Below are positions 7,010-15,726 of a stretch of DNA of 53,247 bases, piece after piece (the first letter of the stretch is position 1; each line of letters opens with the position of its first letter). The notes below the pieces were generated by a model, which was given only the letters and a program-made list of their open reading frames with translations, made no database searches and was not told the origin of the DNA. The translations under genes and the position numbers were made by a program. Origin of the DNA: DASUUR01 sp036373975 (lineage in GTDB: Bacteria; Patescibacteriota; Saccharimonadia; Saccharimonadales; Saccharimonadaceae); assembly GCA_036373975.1 (NCBI GenBank), contig DASUUR010000050.1:1-53247 (forward strand). The letters run 5' to 3'.

Positions 7010-8572
7010 ATGGCGACATTGAAAGAATTGCGTGCTGAGCGCTTACGAAAACTCGAAGATCTTACAGCGCTGGGCGTACCGGCGTATCCGGCTGTATCTC
7101 GTCGAACCCACAAAACAGGGGATATAATCGCTAATTTTGATTCACACCAAGGCTCAACCGTTGTGGTTGCGGGCCGCATTGTTGGTATCCGCAAGTTCGG
7201 GAAATTGGCTTTCGTGGTGCTAAAAGACGCCAGCGGCAGTATTCAGCTCTTTCTCACCGAGAAGGGCATGACGCCGGCTGCGTCTTTGAGCTTACCTGGC
7301 GAAGAGACCGCCCCGCTCATAAATCGTCAGAACAGTGAGCTTGCTTTCGGTGATCTACCACTCCTTGATACCGGTGACTTTTTAGAAGCAACCGGTGAAG
7401 TAGTCAGGACAAAAACTGGCGAGATCTCCATTGCCGTAAAAGAAATGCGCCTACTCACTAAGAGCCTGAGGCCGTTGCCCCTGGAACGCGAAGGCTTTAC
7501 GAACAAAGAGGAACGCCTCCGCCGGCGCTATGTTGATACCAATGTAAATCCAGATGTTTATCAGCGCTATATTCGGCGCAGTAACTTTTGGCAGGCAGTA
7601 CGTCAGTACCTGATTCTGAATGAGTTTATTGAAATCAATACCCCTGTGCTTGAATTAACGACCGGTGGTGCTGATGCTACCCCGTTTGTAACGCACATGG
7701 ACGCACTTGATCAGGACTTCTATCTGCGCATAAGCCACGAGTTGCCCCTAAAACGCCTGCTTGTAGGGGGGTACGAGAAAGTCTTTGACATTGGTCCGCG
7801 CTTTCGTAATGAAAATTATTCCGATGAGCATCTTCCTGAACATGTGGCGATGGAATGGTATTGGGCCTATGCCGACTGGGAGAAAGGTATGCAGCTTACC
7901 GAGGAACTAGTGCGTTATCTTGCCGACAAGACTTGGGGAAAGCGACAGTTTACGCTTGCTAATGGCCAAGAGATTGATCTTGGGGCAGATGGTGAAACCT
8001 GGCCACGAATTAGTTTTGTTGAAGTGATCAAGGAACGTTATGGGCTTGATGTCTTTACGGCTAGTCTTGACGAGGTAAAAGCCCAGCTTGCAAAGCACAA
8101 TATTGAGGTAGAAAAGCAAGATAATCGAGCGCGTGGAATCGATAAGCTATGGAAAAAAATCCGTCCGACAATTGCTGGCCCGGCTTTTCTTGTAGACATC
8201 CCCACATTCTTGCAGCCGCTTGCCAAAACACAGCCTGGCAAACCTGAACTAACCGAGCAGTTCAATCTCTTGCTTGGTGGTTCCGAGCAAGGTAAGGCGT
8301 ATTCTGAACTTAATGACCCGCAGGAGCAACTAGCGCGCTTTGTCGAGCAGCAGGCCATGCGCGACGCCGGGGACGACGAAGCTCAAATGCTTGATATCGA
8401 TTACGTTGAGGCCCTGGAATACGGCATGCCACCAGCCTGTGGATTTGGTTTTAGTGAGCGCTTGTTCTGGTCACTTGAAGGAGTCACGGCGCGCGAAGGG
8501 GTAGTATTCCCGCAGCTGCGCCGTGAAGTTGATGAGGTGACCAAAGCCCTCTATCCTGAGCTACATCTGTAG
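7010..8572 (+). CDS. lysS: Lysyl-tRNA synthetase, class II
   Basis: This enzyme charges tRNA-Lys. The 520-residue product has the N-terminal OB-fold anticodon-binding domain (VVVAGRIVGIRKFGKLAFVVLKD within residues about 50-150) and the class II core. Motif 1 is near EINTPVLE, motif 2 is FDIGPRFRNE, and motif 3 is CGFGFSERLFW near the C-terminus. Length is typical. The stop codon at 8570-8572 abuts the stop of the convergent DUF4342 gene with no intergenic base, so neither has a dedicated terminator. Confidence 0.95.
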   Translation: MATLKELRAERLRKLEDLTALGVPAYPAVSRRTHKTGDIIANFDSHQGSTVVVAGRIVGIRKFGKLAFVVLKDASGSIQLFLTEKGMTPAASLSLPGEETAPLINRQNSELAFGDLPLLDTGDFLEATGEVVRTKTGEISIAVKEMRLLTKSLRPLPLEREGFTNKEERLRRRYVDTNVNPDVYQRYIRRSNFWQAVRQYLILNEFIEINTPVLELTTGGADATPFVTHMDALDQDFYLRISHELPLKRLLVGGYEKVFDIGPRFRNENYSDEHLPEHVAMEWYWAYADWEKGMQLTEELVRYLADKTWGKRQFTLANGQEIDLGADGETWPRISFVEVIKERYGLDVFTASLDEVKAQLAKHNIEVEKQDNRARGIDKLWKKIRPTIAGPAFLVDIPTFLQPLAKTQPGKPELTEQFNLLLGGSEQGKAYSELNDPQEQLARFVEQQAMRDAGDDEAQMLDIDYVEALEYGMPPACGFGFSERLFWSLEGVTAREGVVFPQLRREVDEVTKALYPELHL

Positions 8573-8839
8573 TTATTTCTTCTTGCTGTCTTCGTGCCGC
8601 TTGACCACAATGGTGCATTCGGTTACAAGTGCGGCGACTGCACCAACCGCGGCGAGCATAGGTGCGAATACTGCGCCAACTACGCCCACGGTCACCGGCA
8701 GCTCAACGAGTGTTTTGCCTTCTTTGTCGTTGATTATAATGCGGCGTACATTGCCCTCTTTGATCAGCTCTTTGACTTTTGCAATCAGCTGGTCGCCATT
8801 AATTTTGAATTCTTCGGTTTTGTGCTTTTGTTCACTCAT
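8573..8839 (-). CDS. DUF4342 protein
   Basis: This 88-residue protein matches DUF4342 as I recall that family: an N-terminal charged half (EEFKINGDQLIAKVKELIKE, then GNVRRIIINDKEGKTLVELP) followed by a hydrophobic Gly/Ala/Val-rich segment (around residues 50-72) and a short basic tail. A membrane-associated role is inferred from the hydrophobic segment; the function is unknown. The frame extends upstream, but the ATG at 8839 is preferred because a TATACT lies 6 nt before it and the upstream residues do not look like the family. Confidence 0.75.
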   Translation of the reverse strand: MSEQKHKTEEFKINGDQLIAKVKELIKEGNVRRIIINDKEGKTLVELPVTVGVVGAVFAPMLAAVGAVAALVTECTIVVKRHEDSKKK

Positions 8840-8845
8840 GCTTTT

Positions 8846-8851
8846 AGTATA
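8846..8851 (-). promoter_or_regulatory. -10 box of the DUF4342 gene, leaderless geometry
   Basis: TATACT on the minus strand ends 6 nt before the ATG at 8839, predicting a leaderless mRNA. Confidence 0.5.
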
Positions 8852-8931
8852 AACGATATATGTGCGTAATATTGCAAAATAGCTGAGCATAGAAGGGAAG
8901 AAAACTTAGATATGTGTATATATTACTCATC

Positions 8932-8959
8932 TTGACACTATAAACCGACCTGCTACAAT
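8932..8959 (+). promoter_or_regulatory. Strong distal promoter upstream of guaD
   Basis: A consensus TTGACA (8932-8937) is followed 16 bp later by an extended -10 (TGCTACAAT, 8951-8959). This is among the best promoters in the window, yet it lies about 100 bp before the nearest start codon, which has its own -10. It could make a longer guaD mRNA or a small RNA. Confidence 0.55.
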
Positions 8960-9017
8960 CAAAAGCCTCGTAACTATATTGTGCTTTTTGGCGGTGGCGT
9001 GATATGCTGCTTCTTTA

Positions 9018-9037
9018 TACGGAATGAGTATTCCGTA
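9018..9037 (+). promoter_or_regulatory. Inverted repeat upstream of the guaD -10
   Basis: TACGGAAT and ATTCCGTA form a perfect 8-bp inverted repeat around GAGT, ending 19 bp before the proximal -10. Its position suits a repressor site at the -35 region; a hairpin in the distal transcript is the alternative. It lacks a T tract, so a terminator is unlikely. Confidence 0.45.
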
Positions 9038-9056
9038 ATCGTTAGTGCACATATTG

Positions 9057-9062
9057 TATACT
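9057..9062 (+). promoter_or_regulatory. Proximal -10 box of guaD, leaderless geometry
   Basis: TATACT ends 7 nt before the ATG at 9070, so transcription should begin at the start codon. Confidence 0.5.
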
Positions 9063-9069
9063 GGCATTT

Positions 9070-9546
9070 ATGATCGAATTTAACGAAGAGTTCATGAAGC
9101 GTGCAGTGAATTTGTCGCGCGAAGGAATGACACACGATAAAGGTGGCCCCTTTGGTGCGGTTGTAGTAAAAGATGGTGAGATTGTTGCTGAAGGTTATAA
9201 CCTAGTAACGTCAACCAATGACCCAACCGCACATGGTGAGATCGTGGCGATTCGCCGGGCCTGTGAAAAGCTACAAACCTTTCAGTTGGATGGCTGTGCA
9301 ATCTATACAAGCTGTGAACCATGCCCAATGTGTTTAGGCGCTATTTACTGGGCTCGACCAGCCATTGTGTACTACGCTAACTCTCGGAAAGATGCGGCCG
9401 TAATCGACTTTGACGATTCATTAATCTATGATGAACTGGTTATAGCGCCGACTGAGCGCTCAATACCGTTTATAAAGGTGTCGAATGAAGAGGCAATCAC
9501 CGTATTTAATGAATGGCATGATAAAACCAACCGGACTCTCTACTAG
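9070..9546 (+). CDS. guaD: Guanine deaminase-like cytidine deaminase-fold enzyme
   Basis: Guanine deaminase converts guanine to xanthine. The 158-residue product has the zinc motifs of the cytidine deaminase fold: HGE at residues 55-57 (His ligand, catalytic Glu) and PCPMC at 84-88 (two Cys ligands). GGPFGAVVVKDG, SNDPTAH-like and CLGAIYWARP segments and the C-terminal tail resemble B. subtilis GuaD more than TadA. HGE in place of HAE is a small departure. A TadA-like tRNA deaminase is the main alternative. The gene for a small zincin follows after 8 nt and is probably co-transcribed. Confidence 0.82.
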   Translation: MIEFNEEFMKRAVNLSREGMTHDKGGPFGAVVVKDGEIVAEGYNLVTSTNDPTAHGEIVAIRRACEKLQTFQLDGCAIYTSCEPCPMCLGAIYWARPAIVYYANSRKDAAVIDFDDSLIYDELVIAPTERSIPFIKVSNEEAITVFNEWHDKTNRTLY

Positions 9547-9554
9547 AACAAGCA

Positions 9555-9941
9555 ATGGACGATCAACTATCTATAACACAAGAACAATTTGAGGTAATTG
9601 TTGCTGAGGCTATTGATGCTATTCCTGAAAGGTACGCGCGTCGCCTCGAAAACGTGGCATTTGTAACGGCTGATGCGCCGACTCAAGAACAGCGCGACAA
9701 AATGCACTTACGCCACTACGAGACGCTATTTGGCCTGTATGAAGGCATTCCTCAAGTTGCGCGCGGTGCAAACTACAGCATGGTGCTGCCCGATAAAATC
9801 ACGATCTTTAAATTGCCGCTTACAAGTGCCTCGCGGAATCTTGATGAGCTCAGGGAGCGCACGCGCAAAACCGTATGGCACGAAGTGGCGCATCATTTTG
9901 GGCTTGACCACGACCAGATACACCAGCTTGGTGGCTCGTAG
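9555..9941 (+). CDS. Minimal zincin-type metallopeptidase
   Basis: The 128-residue soluble protein carries an extended zinc motif HEVAHHFGLDHDQI at residues 109-122 (HExxHxxGxxH), typical of the small zincin-like family (Zincin_1/DUF1025 as I recall it). Most of the N-terminal half is helical, followed by a strand region (NYSMVLPDKITIFKLPL). Such proteins are thought to be metallopeptidases, but their substrates are unknown. It follows guaD by 8 nt with no promoter of its own and a weak ribosome site. Confidence 0.8.
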   Translation: MDDQLSITQEQFEVIVAEAIDAIPERYARRLENVAFVTADAPTQEQRDKMHLRHYETLFGLYEGIPQVARGANYSMVLPDKITIFKLPLTSASRNLDELRERTRKTVWHEVAHHFGLDHDQIHQLGGS

Positions 9942-9969
9942 ACCCCTGGCGAAATATCCCATTTGCGCT

Positions 9970-9975
9970 TATAAT
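9970..9975 (+). promoter_or_regulatory. -10 box of the bactofilin-like gene
   Basis: A consensus TATAAT lies 31 nt before the chosen ATG at 10007. It overlaps an in-frame ATG at 9974, which argues that 9974 is not the start. Confidence 0.5.
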
Positions 9976-10006
9976 GAAGCCACTGAATAAAAAGGGGAGC
10001 AAAACT

Positions 10007-11170
10007 ATGCGTACATGGAAGGCTGCGGTACTCGCATTAGCGATTCTGCTTGTGCCGCTCATCGCAGGAGTTGGAATTGTCCAGGCAACCAGCTTTAAAC
10101 ACGGCGATGAAGTAAAGATTGGCAACAACGAAAAGATTGATCACTCTCTGTTCGTTGTAGGCGGTGATATTACCATCGAGGCTACAGTTGACGGCGATGT
10201 GTTCTGTGCTGGTCGCACAGTAACAATTACCGGCAAAGTGAATGGCGATGTGTTGTGTGCTGCTCAGACTATCCGTCTAAGCGGTGATGTTGAGGGCAAC
10301 GTTCGTGTGGCAGGAATGGACGTTGTGTTGAACGGGCGAGTGGCAAAAAGCGCCAGCATTGCCGCTCAATCGTTTAGTGTTGATAGCAAAGCCGTTGTAG
10401 GCCGCGACTTATCGGCTGCTGCTGCAACAGTGACTATGAATGGGTCTGTGCGCCGTGACATCACAATTACATCTGACGAAGCACAGGTGAACGGCAAGGT
10501 GGGTCGCGATGTTAGCGCGCTTGTTGATTCGTTAAGCCTCGGGAGCTCAGCAAATATAACGGGTGATGTGTATCACCATAGCTACAAAGACCTACGACGT
10601 GCCGACGGGGCAAAAGTGAGTGGCGAAATCAGTCGTCATACCCCACCAGAGACTGAAGCACAGCAGGTTAATGCTGGTACTATGCTAATGGACGCCTTTA
10701 TGGGATTCCTAATGGTGTTGCTAGTCGGCATAATTATCGCATTAGCAGCTCCACGTATGCTTCGTGGTCTTGTTGCGACTGCAGAAGCTAAGCCCGGTAT
10801 GGTGGCACTCACAGGCGCTGTGAGCTTGGCGACAATTCCGATTGTTATGATTCTAAGCTTCCTCACAATTGTAGGTATCCTCTTTGGTGGTATATTGCTT
10901 GTGGCTTCCATCTTGTTATTGATGGTCTCTACACCGCTTGCTGGTTACTTTGGGGCAAGCTTACTACTGCGTAATAAGTCAAACATACATCCAGTACTCA
11001 CTATGACTCTGGGCGTAGCTATCCTTAGTGTGCTCTACATGATTCCGTTCGTTAACTTCTTCGCGATTGTTGCTACTGCGGTCTTTGGCGTGGGTATGGT
11101 GGTGTACTCTGCGGTTCGCTACAACTTTGGCGAAAAACGCTCCAAGGCAAAATTGGTAAAATCCGTTTAA
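10007..11170 (+). CDS. Secreted bactofilin-like repeat protein with C-terminal membrane helices
   Basis: The 387-residue product starts with a signal peptide (LALAILLVPLIAGVGIVQA). Residues about 30-200 consist of short repeats such as VDGDVFCAGRTVTITGKVNG and LSGDVEGNVRVAGMDVVLNG, the right-handed beta-helix pattern of polymer-forming bactofilins. The last 160 residues hold about four hydrophobic segments. This combination predicts an extracytoplasmic beta-helix anchored by a membrane domain. The start at 10007 is chosen because AAGGGGAG precedes it and gives a clean signal peptide. Function is unknown; an envelope scaffold is an inference. Confidence 0.78.
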   Translation: MRTWKAAVLALAILLVPLIAGVGIVQATSFKHGDEVKIGNNEKIDHSLFVVGGDITIEATVDGDVFCAGRTVTITGKVNGDVLCAAQTIRLSGDVEGNVRVAGMDVVLNGRVAKSASIAAQSFSVDSKAVVGRDLSAAAATVTMNGSVRRDITITSDEAQVNGKVGRDVSALVDSLSLGSSANITGDVYHHSYKDLRRADGAKVSGEISRHTPPETEAQQVNAGTMLMDAFMGFLMVLLVGIIIALAAPRMLRGLVATAEAKPGMVALTGAVSLATIPIVMILSFLTIVGILFGGILLVASILLLMVSTPLAGYFGASLLLRNKSNIHPVLTMTLGVAILSVLYMIPFVNFFAIVATAVFGVGMVVYSAVRYNFGEKRSKAKLVKSV

Positions 11171-11184
11171 CCAACTTGCACAGT

Positions 11185-11211
11185 AAAAAAGCCTCGTTTC
11201 GGGGCTTTTTT
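11185..11211 (+). terminator. Intrinsic terminator after the bactofilin-like gene
   Basis: AAAAAAGCCTC (11185-11195) pairs with GGGGCTTTTTT (11201-11211), ending in six T. The A-rich 5' arm makes it potentially bidirectional. Confidence 0.88.
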
Positions 11212-11238
11212 ATATGAATTTTGTTTCACCGCCTCAAG

Positions 11239-11247
11239 TGGTACACT
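11239..11247 (+). promoter_or_regulatory. Extended -10 of serS, leaderless geometry
   Basis: TGGTACACT is an extended -10 ending 6 nt before the serS ATG at 11254. Confidence 0.55.
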
Positions 11248-11253
11248 AGTCAT

Positions 11254-12561
11254 ATGTTGGATATCCGGTTTGTGCGTGAAAATGCCGCACGTGTGAAAGA
11301 ATTTAGTACCCAAAAAGGGTACGCTGTTGCTGTTGACGAAGTATTACGACTCGACGAAGAGCGGCGCGAGCTGCAACAAAAGGCCGATGAGCTCCGGGCG
11401 CGCCGCAACGATATAGCAGCCCACATGAAGAACGGCAAACCCGAACAGGCCTTAATCGATGAAGGAAAGCTGTTGAAAACTGAACTTGCCGAGGTTGAAG
11501 AGCGGTTTCGGGTTGTAGACACAGAATTCACGACCGCCTTAAAAGCCATACCTAACGCGCCACTCGCGGATGTTCCGGTGGGAGCAAGCGAAGATGAGAA
11601 TGTTGTTGCTAAGACGGTTGGAGGGTTGCCACAGTTTACTTTTGAGCCACAGAATCATGCCCAAATTGCCACAATGAACAATTGGCTCGATAAGGAGCGT
11701 GCCGCCAAAGTTGCTGGCAGTCGCTTCGCGTATCTCAAAGGTGATTTGGTGCGATTACAGTTCGCGCTTATACAATATATTATTGATAAATTGAGTGACC
11801 AATCATTCTTAGACGAGGTTATTGCAGAGAACGGCTTAACCGCAAGCAATAAACCATTCTTGCCCATCCTGCCACCATTAATGCTGCGTACCGAGCTATA
11901 CGATGCCATGGACCGCTTAGAGCCGCGCGATGACCGCTACAAAATTGAAGGTGAAGACCTATGGCTACAAGGGAGTGCCGAACACGTGCTGGGCAGTATG
12001 CACGCTGATGAGGTCTTCGAGGAGAAGGATCTACCAGTGCGGTACATCGGCTATGCCACCAGCTTCCGCCGCGAAGCCGGAACTTACGGCAAAGATATGG
12101 AAGGCATGTTCCGTATGCACCAGTTCGACAAGCTTGAGATGGAAAGCCTCACTGTTGCCGAAGATGGGCTTAACGAACATCTATTGCTCGTTGCCTTGCA
12201 AGAAAAGATCATGCAGCAACTGGGTATTCCGTACCAGGTGCTCCTAAAGTGCACTTTTGACATCGGTAAGCCGAATGCTCGCGGAGTGGATATCGAAGCA
12301 TGGCTGCCCGGGCAAGGTAAATACCGCGAAACACATACTGCTGACTACATGACCGACTACCAGTCGCGTCGCCTAAAAACTCGAGTGCGCCGGGCGACTG
12401 GTCAGGTTGAGCTTGTGCACACCAATGATGCAACAGCCCTACCGCTGAGCCGTGGACCAATTGCCATCATTGAGAACTATCAGAACGAGGATGGCACGGT
12501 GCGCGTCCCCGAGGTGCTGCGCCCATATCTTGGCGGCCAATCCATTCTAAAATCCGTCTAA
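11254..12561 (+). CDS. serS: Seryl-tRNA synthetase
   Basis: This class II synthetase charges tRNA-Ser and tRNA-Sec-type acceptors. The 435-residue product starts MLDIRFVRENAARVKEF, the usual SerRS N-terminus, followed by the antiparallel coiled-coil arm (residues about 28-105, rich in Glu, Leu and Lys). Class II motifs follow: LPPLMLRTE (motif 1 area), GYATSFRREAG (motif 2) and TNDATALPLSRGPIAIIENYQ (motif 3). An open frame extends 33 nt upstream, but the extended -10 there would then be inside the gene, so 11254 is the start. Confidence 0.96.
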   Translation: MLDIRFVRENAARVKEFSTQKGYAVAVDEVLRLDEERRELQQKADELRARRNDIAAHMKNGKPEQALIDEGKLLKTELAEVEERFRVVDTEFTTALKAIPNAPLADVPVGASEDENVVAKTVGGLPQFTFEPQNHAQIATMNNWLDKERAAKVAGSRFAYLKGDLVRLQFALIQYIIDKLSDQSFLDEVIAENGLTASNKPFLPILPPLMLRTELYDAMDRLEPRDDRYKIEGEDLWLQGSAEHVLGSMHADEVFEEKDLPVRYIGYATSFRREAGTYGKDMEGMFRMHQFDKLEMESLTVAEDGLNEHLLLVALQEKIMQQLGIPYQVLLKCTFDIGKPNARGVDIEAWLPGQGKYRETHTADYMTDYQSRRLKTRVRRATGQVELVHTNDATALPLSRGPIAIIENYQNEDGTVRVPEVLRPYLGGQSILKSV

Positions 12562-12567
12562 ACACGT

Positions 12568-12589
12568 TATACTATAAGTACCAGTACTT
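12568..12589 (+). promoter_or_regulatory. hpf promoter with overlapping palindrome
   Basis: TATACT (12568-12573) is followed by a perfect inverted repeat AAGTAC-CA-GTACTT (12576-12589) placed over the expected transcription start. The palindrome could bind a regulator or form a small 5' hairpin. Confidence 0.45.
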
Positions 12590-12609
12590 TTCACAAAAAG
12601 GAGGTTACT

Positions 12610-12978
12610 ATGATTGCACATCTCGATATTTCTGGGGTGAAATACGACATCGATGGAACGACTCGTCGCTATGTTGTGGGCAAAATTGGCAGCCTCGATC
12701 GGTATTTGCCGCGTCATGCTCGCAAGAGTGTAACTGCAGAGGTGAAGCTCAAAGAAGTTAACCGTAGCAATGGCAACAAATACGAGTGTGAAGTTATTCT
12801 CCATGTACCCGAGCATGCCATACTTGCAAAAGATTCTACCGTTAACATGCTGGCCGCAGTAGACATTGTTGAAGAAAAGCTTAAGAACCAGCTTAAAAAA
12901 TATAAATCCGAACGAATCACCCAGCGTGGCGCGCATGGGGTATTGAGTCGTTTAAAGCGTAGCTTCCAACGTAGCTAA
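12610..12978 (+). CDS. hpf: Ribosome hibernation promoting factor, short form
   Basis: Proteins of the HPF/YfiA (S30AE) family bind the decoding centre of idle ribosomes. The 122-residue product has the family's beta-alpha fold pattern: KYVIDG-like start, RYVVGKIGSLDRYL, VTAEVKLKEV and a helix with NMLAAVDIVEEKLKNQLKKYK. It lacks the C-terminal dimerisation domain of long HPF. AAGGAGG lies 5-6 nt before the start, the strongest Shine-Dalgarno among housekeeping genes here, and a palindrome marks the transcription start, both suggesting regulated high expression. Confidence 0.9.
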   Translation: MIAHLDISGVKYDIDGTTRRYVVGKIGSLDRYLPRHARKSVTAEVKLKEVNRSNGNKYECEVILHVPEHAILAKDSTVNMLAAVDIVEEKLKNQLKKYKSERITQRGAHGVLSRLKRSFQRS

Positions 12979-13004
12979 GGACGGCGCTAGTACGGGGGCT
13001 GAAT

Positions 13005-13027
13005 AGCGGCAGGAGTTTCTTGCTGCT
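13005..13027 (+). terminator. Possible hairpin between hpf and secA
   Basis: AGCGGCAGGA pairs with TCTTGCTGCT over a 3-nt GTT loop, with two G-T pairs. No T run follows, so termination is uncertain. Confidence 0.35.
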
Positions 13028-13107
13028 TGTAGATTGTCTCGGTGGGCAAAACGGCGTATAGTAGAATGTGATTGAAATACTGATAGTGCATAAGAGGGGA
13101 ATTCTGG

Positions 13108-15699
13108 ATGAAAAAAGCGCTCACCAAGGTTTTTGGCGATCCACAAGCGCGCACATTGAAGCGTCTGAAAAAACAGGTTGCTGCCATCAACAATCTGGCC
13201 GATACCTACAAGCAAATGAAAGAGGCCGAACTTAAAAAGCAAACGGCTGTATTAAAGGAACGGTTGGCTAAAAAAGGGACTACTGTTGATAGCCTATTGC
13301 CTGACGCATTTGCGCTGGTACGCGAAGCAGCAGACCGCAAGCTGAAGATGCGCCATTTTGATGTGCAGTTGATTGGTGGCATGGCCTTACACGAAGGTAA
13401 TGTGGCTGAAATGAAGACCGGTGAAGGTAAGACGCTTGTTGCGACACTACCGACCTATCTAAATGCCCTAACAGGTAGGGGCGTGCATGTGGTTACGGTT
13501 AATGACTACTTGGCGCAGCGTGATGCCGGGTGGATGGGCGCGCTCTATGACTATCTTGGCTTAACGACTGGTGTCATAATTAACGACGCATCGTTTATAT
13601 ATGACGCAAAGTACGATAACGACGCGCACGACGACCCGCGTATGCGCAAGCTGCGCCCAGCAACTCGCAAAGAGGCCTATGCCGCTGACATCACCTACGG
13701 CACGAACAATGAGTTCGGGTTCGATTACCTGCGTGATAACATGGTTAACGATGTTTCGCTGCTGCGTCAGCGAGAACTCCATTTTGCGATTGTTGACGAA
13801 GTTGACTCAATCTTAATCGATGAAGCACGTACGCCACTTATTATTTCTGCGCAAGCAGCCGAAAGCCCAGAAGCCTATAACCAATTTGCAAAAATTGCCG
13901 CACAACTTGTACCCGAAGACTACGTGCTTGACGAAAAACGTCGCAGTGTTTCACTCACCGACAACGGTGTTGAAAAAGTCGAGAAAATGCTCGGTATAAA
14001 AAACTTGTACAGCCCTGACGCCGTCCGATCGGTGTACCACATGGATCAGGCGCTGCGGGCTGAAACGCTCTTTAAGCGAGATAAAGACTATGTGATCAGC
14101 TCTGACAAAGAGGTGATTATCGTTGATGAGTTCACTGGTCGTCTTATGCAGGGGCGGCGCTACAGCGAAGGTCTGCACCAAGCGATTGAAGCGAAAGAGG
14201 GCGTTCCAGTACTGCAAGAGAATATGACTCTGGCAACGATCTCATTCCAAAATTATTTCCGCTTATACGACAAATTATCGGGTATGACCGGTACCGCCTA
14301 CACAGAGGCCGAAGAGTTCCAGCAGGTATATGGGCTCGATGTTATCCAGATTCCATCGAACAAGCCGGTTATTCGCGAGGATCGCACAGATCTGATCTTC
14401 CGTACGGAAAAGGCAAAAGTGGCCGCAATAGTCCAGGCAGTCAAGGAACATCAGGCTGCAGGACGGCCAGTGCTTATTGGTACCGCTTCGATTGCCAAAA
14501 ACGACCTCATTAGTCGGGCACTCGACAAGGCGGGTGTAAAGCACGAGCAGCTCAACGCCAAGAACAACGAGCGAGAAGCTGCAATCGTGGCTCAAGCGGG
14601 GCAAAAAGGTTCTGTAACTCTGGCCACCAACATTGCGGGCCGTGGCACCGATATCGTGCTGGGCGAAGGCGTACGAGAGCTCGGTGGCTTAGTTGTGATT
14701 GGTTCTGAACGCCATGAATCTCGCCGTATTGATAACCAGCTGCGTGGTCGCGGTGGTCGCCAGGGTGACCCTGGTGTAACGCAGTTCTACGTGAGTACCG
14801 AAGACGATCTAATGCGTATTTTCCAGGGTGAGCGGGTCGCGGCGCTTATGACGCGTCTTGGTGTCGATGATGACACGCCAATCCAAAACCGTGCAATTAG
14901 TAAAACACTTGAATCAGCCCAGAAACGAGTCGAAGGATACAATTTCGATTCGCGCAAGAATGTTGTTCAGTATGACGATGTGATCAATCGCCATCGCCGC
15001 GCGGTATACACGATACGTCGCAATATTCTTGAAGGCAAAGATATCAAGCCAGAAATTGATAAGCTCATTGCTACAGCACTAGGGGAGCTTGTTCGCGTGC
15101 CGATTAAGAATAATCCTAAGTTTATTCAAGAGTTTGAGGCAATCTTCCCACTCGATACAGACACCATCAAGAAGTTTGGTGGCGAAAAGAAAGATAAGCT
15201 ACGCTTAGAGCTTGCCCAGAAGGCAGTTGACGACTTCTATACAACTAAGGAAGAAGAAATCGGCGCAGACCACATGCGCACAGTTGAGCGCGAGGTCTAC
15301 ATTCAGGTACTCGACACCCTCTGGATGCAGCACCTCGAGAACATGCAACATCTTCGCGAGGGTATTCACTGGCGCGGTATGGGGCAGCGTGATCCACTGG
15401 TAGAGTATCGTCAGGAGTCCCAAAAGCTGTTTGAATCGCTGCAGGCGACACTTCGCGATGAAGTTATCCGGGCTGTTCTGCACGTGCGTAAATCTGACTT
15501 GAACCTTCAAGATGAAAAATACGGCACAGAGCTGACTCGGGCAGCCGAAAGTGCAGTGGAACTCGGCGTTAATGAGATAACCAGTGGCGAAAAAGAGGTC
15601 AGCTTTACGGTTAAAAAAGCTTCCGATGCCAAGCATAAAAAGGCAACCAAAACGAAAAAACGCAAGGCCGAACGCCAGAATCGCAAGAAAAACCGTTAA
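13108..15699 (+). CDS. secA: Preprotein translocase ATPase SecA
   Basis: SecA drives proteins through SecYEG. The 863-residue product has Walker A (MKTGEGKTLVATLP), the DEVDSILIDEARTPLI block, the helicase-like motif TNIAGRGTDIVLG and the arginine finger region QLRGRGGRQGDPG. The C-terminus is Lys/Arg-rich (KKATKTKKRKAERQNRKK) and lacks the CxCxSGxxxxHC zinc-binding tail that contacts SecB in proteobacteria. GAGGGG precedes the ATG by about 9 nt. The M16 peptidase and murD follow closely, so a three-gene transcript is likely. Confidence 0.97.
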   Translation: MKKALTKVFGDPQARTLKRLKKQVAAINNLADTYKQMKEAELKKQTAVLKERLAKKGTTVDSLLPDAFALVREAADRKLKMRHFDVQLIGGMALHEGNVAEMKTGEGKTLVATLPTYLNALTGRGVHVVTVNDYLAQRDAGWMGALYDYLGLTTGVIINDASFIYDAKYDNDAHDDPRMRKLRPATRKEAYAADITYGTNNEFGFDYLRDNMVNDVSLLRQRELHFAIVDEVDSILIDEARTPLIISAQAAESPEAYNQFAKIAAQLVPEDYVLDEKRRSVSLTDNGVEKVEKMLGIKNLYSPDAVRSVYHMDQALRAETLFKRDKDYVISSDKEVIIVDEFTGRLMQGRRYSEGLHQAIEAKEGVPVLQENMTLATISFQNYFRLYDKLSGMTGTAYTEAEEFQQVYGLDVIQIPSNKPVIREDRTDLIFRTEKAKVAAIVQAVKEHQAAGRPVLIGTASIAKNDLISRALDKAGVKHEQLNAKNNEREAAIVAQAGQKGSVTLATNIAGRGTDIVLGEGVRELGGLVVIGSERHESRRIDNQLRGRGGRQGDPGVTQFYVSTEDDLMRIFQGERVAALMTRLGVDDDTPIQNRAISKTLESAQKRVEGYNFDSRKNVVQYDDVINRHRRAVYTIRRNILEGKDIKPEIDKLIATALGELVRVPIKNNPKFIQEFEAIFPLDTDTIKKFGGEKKDKLRLELAQKAVDDFYTTKEEEIGADHMRTVEREVYIQVLDTLWMQHLENMQHLREGIHWRGMGQRDPLVEYRQESQKLFESLQATLRDEVIRAVLHVRKSDLNLQDEKYGTELTRAAESAVELGVNEITSGEKEVSFTVKKASDAKHKKATKTKKRKAERQNRKKNR

Positions 15700-15726
15700 G
15701 CAAAGTCGTAAACAAAGGACTATCTC

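Noticed and set aside
8960..9056. Purine riboswitch upstream of guaD
   Set aside because: The conserved core of the known purine riboswitch and its paired loops are absent.
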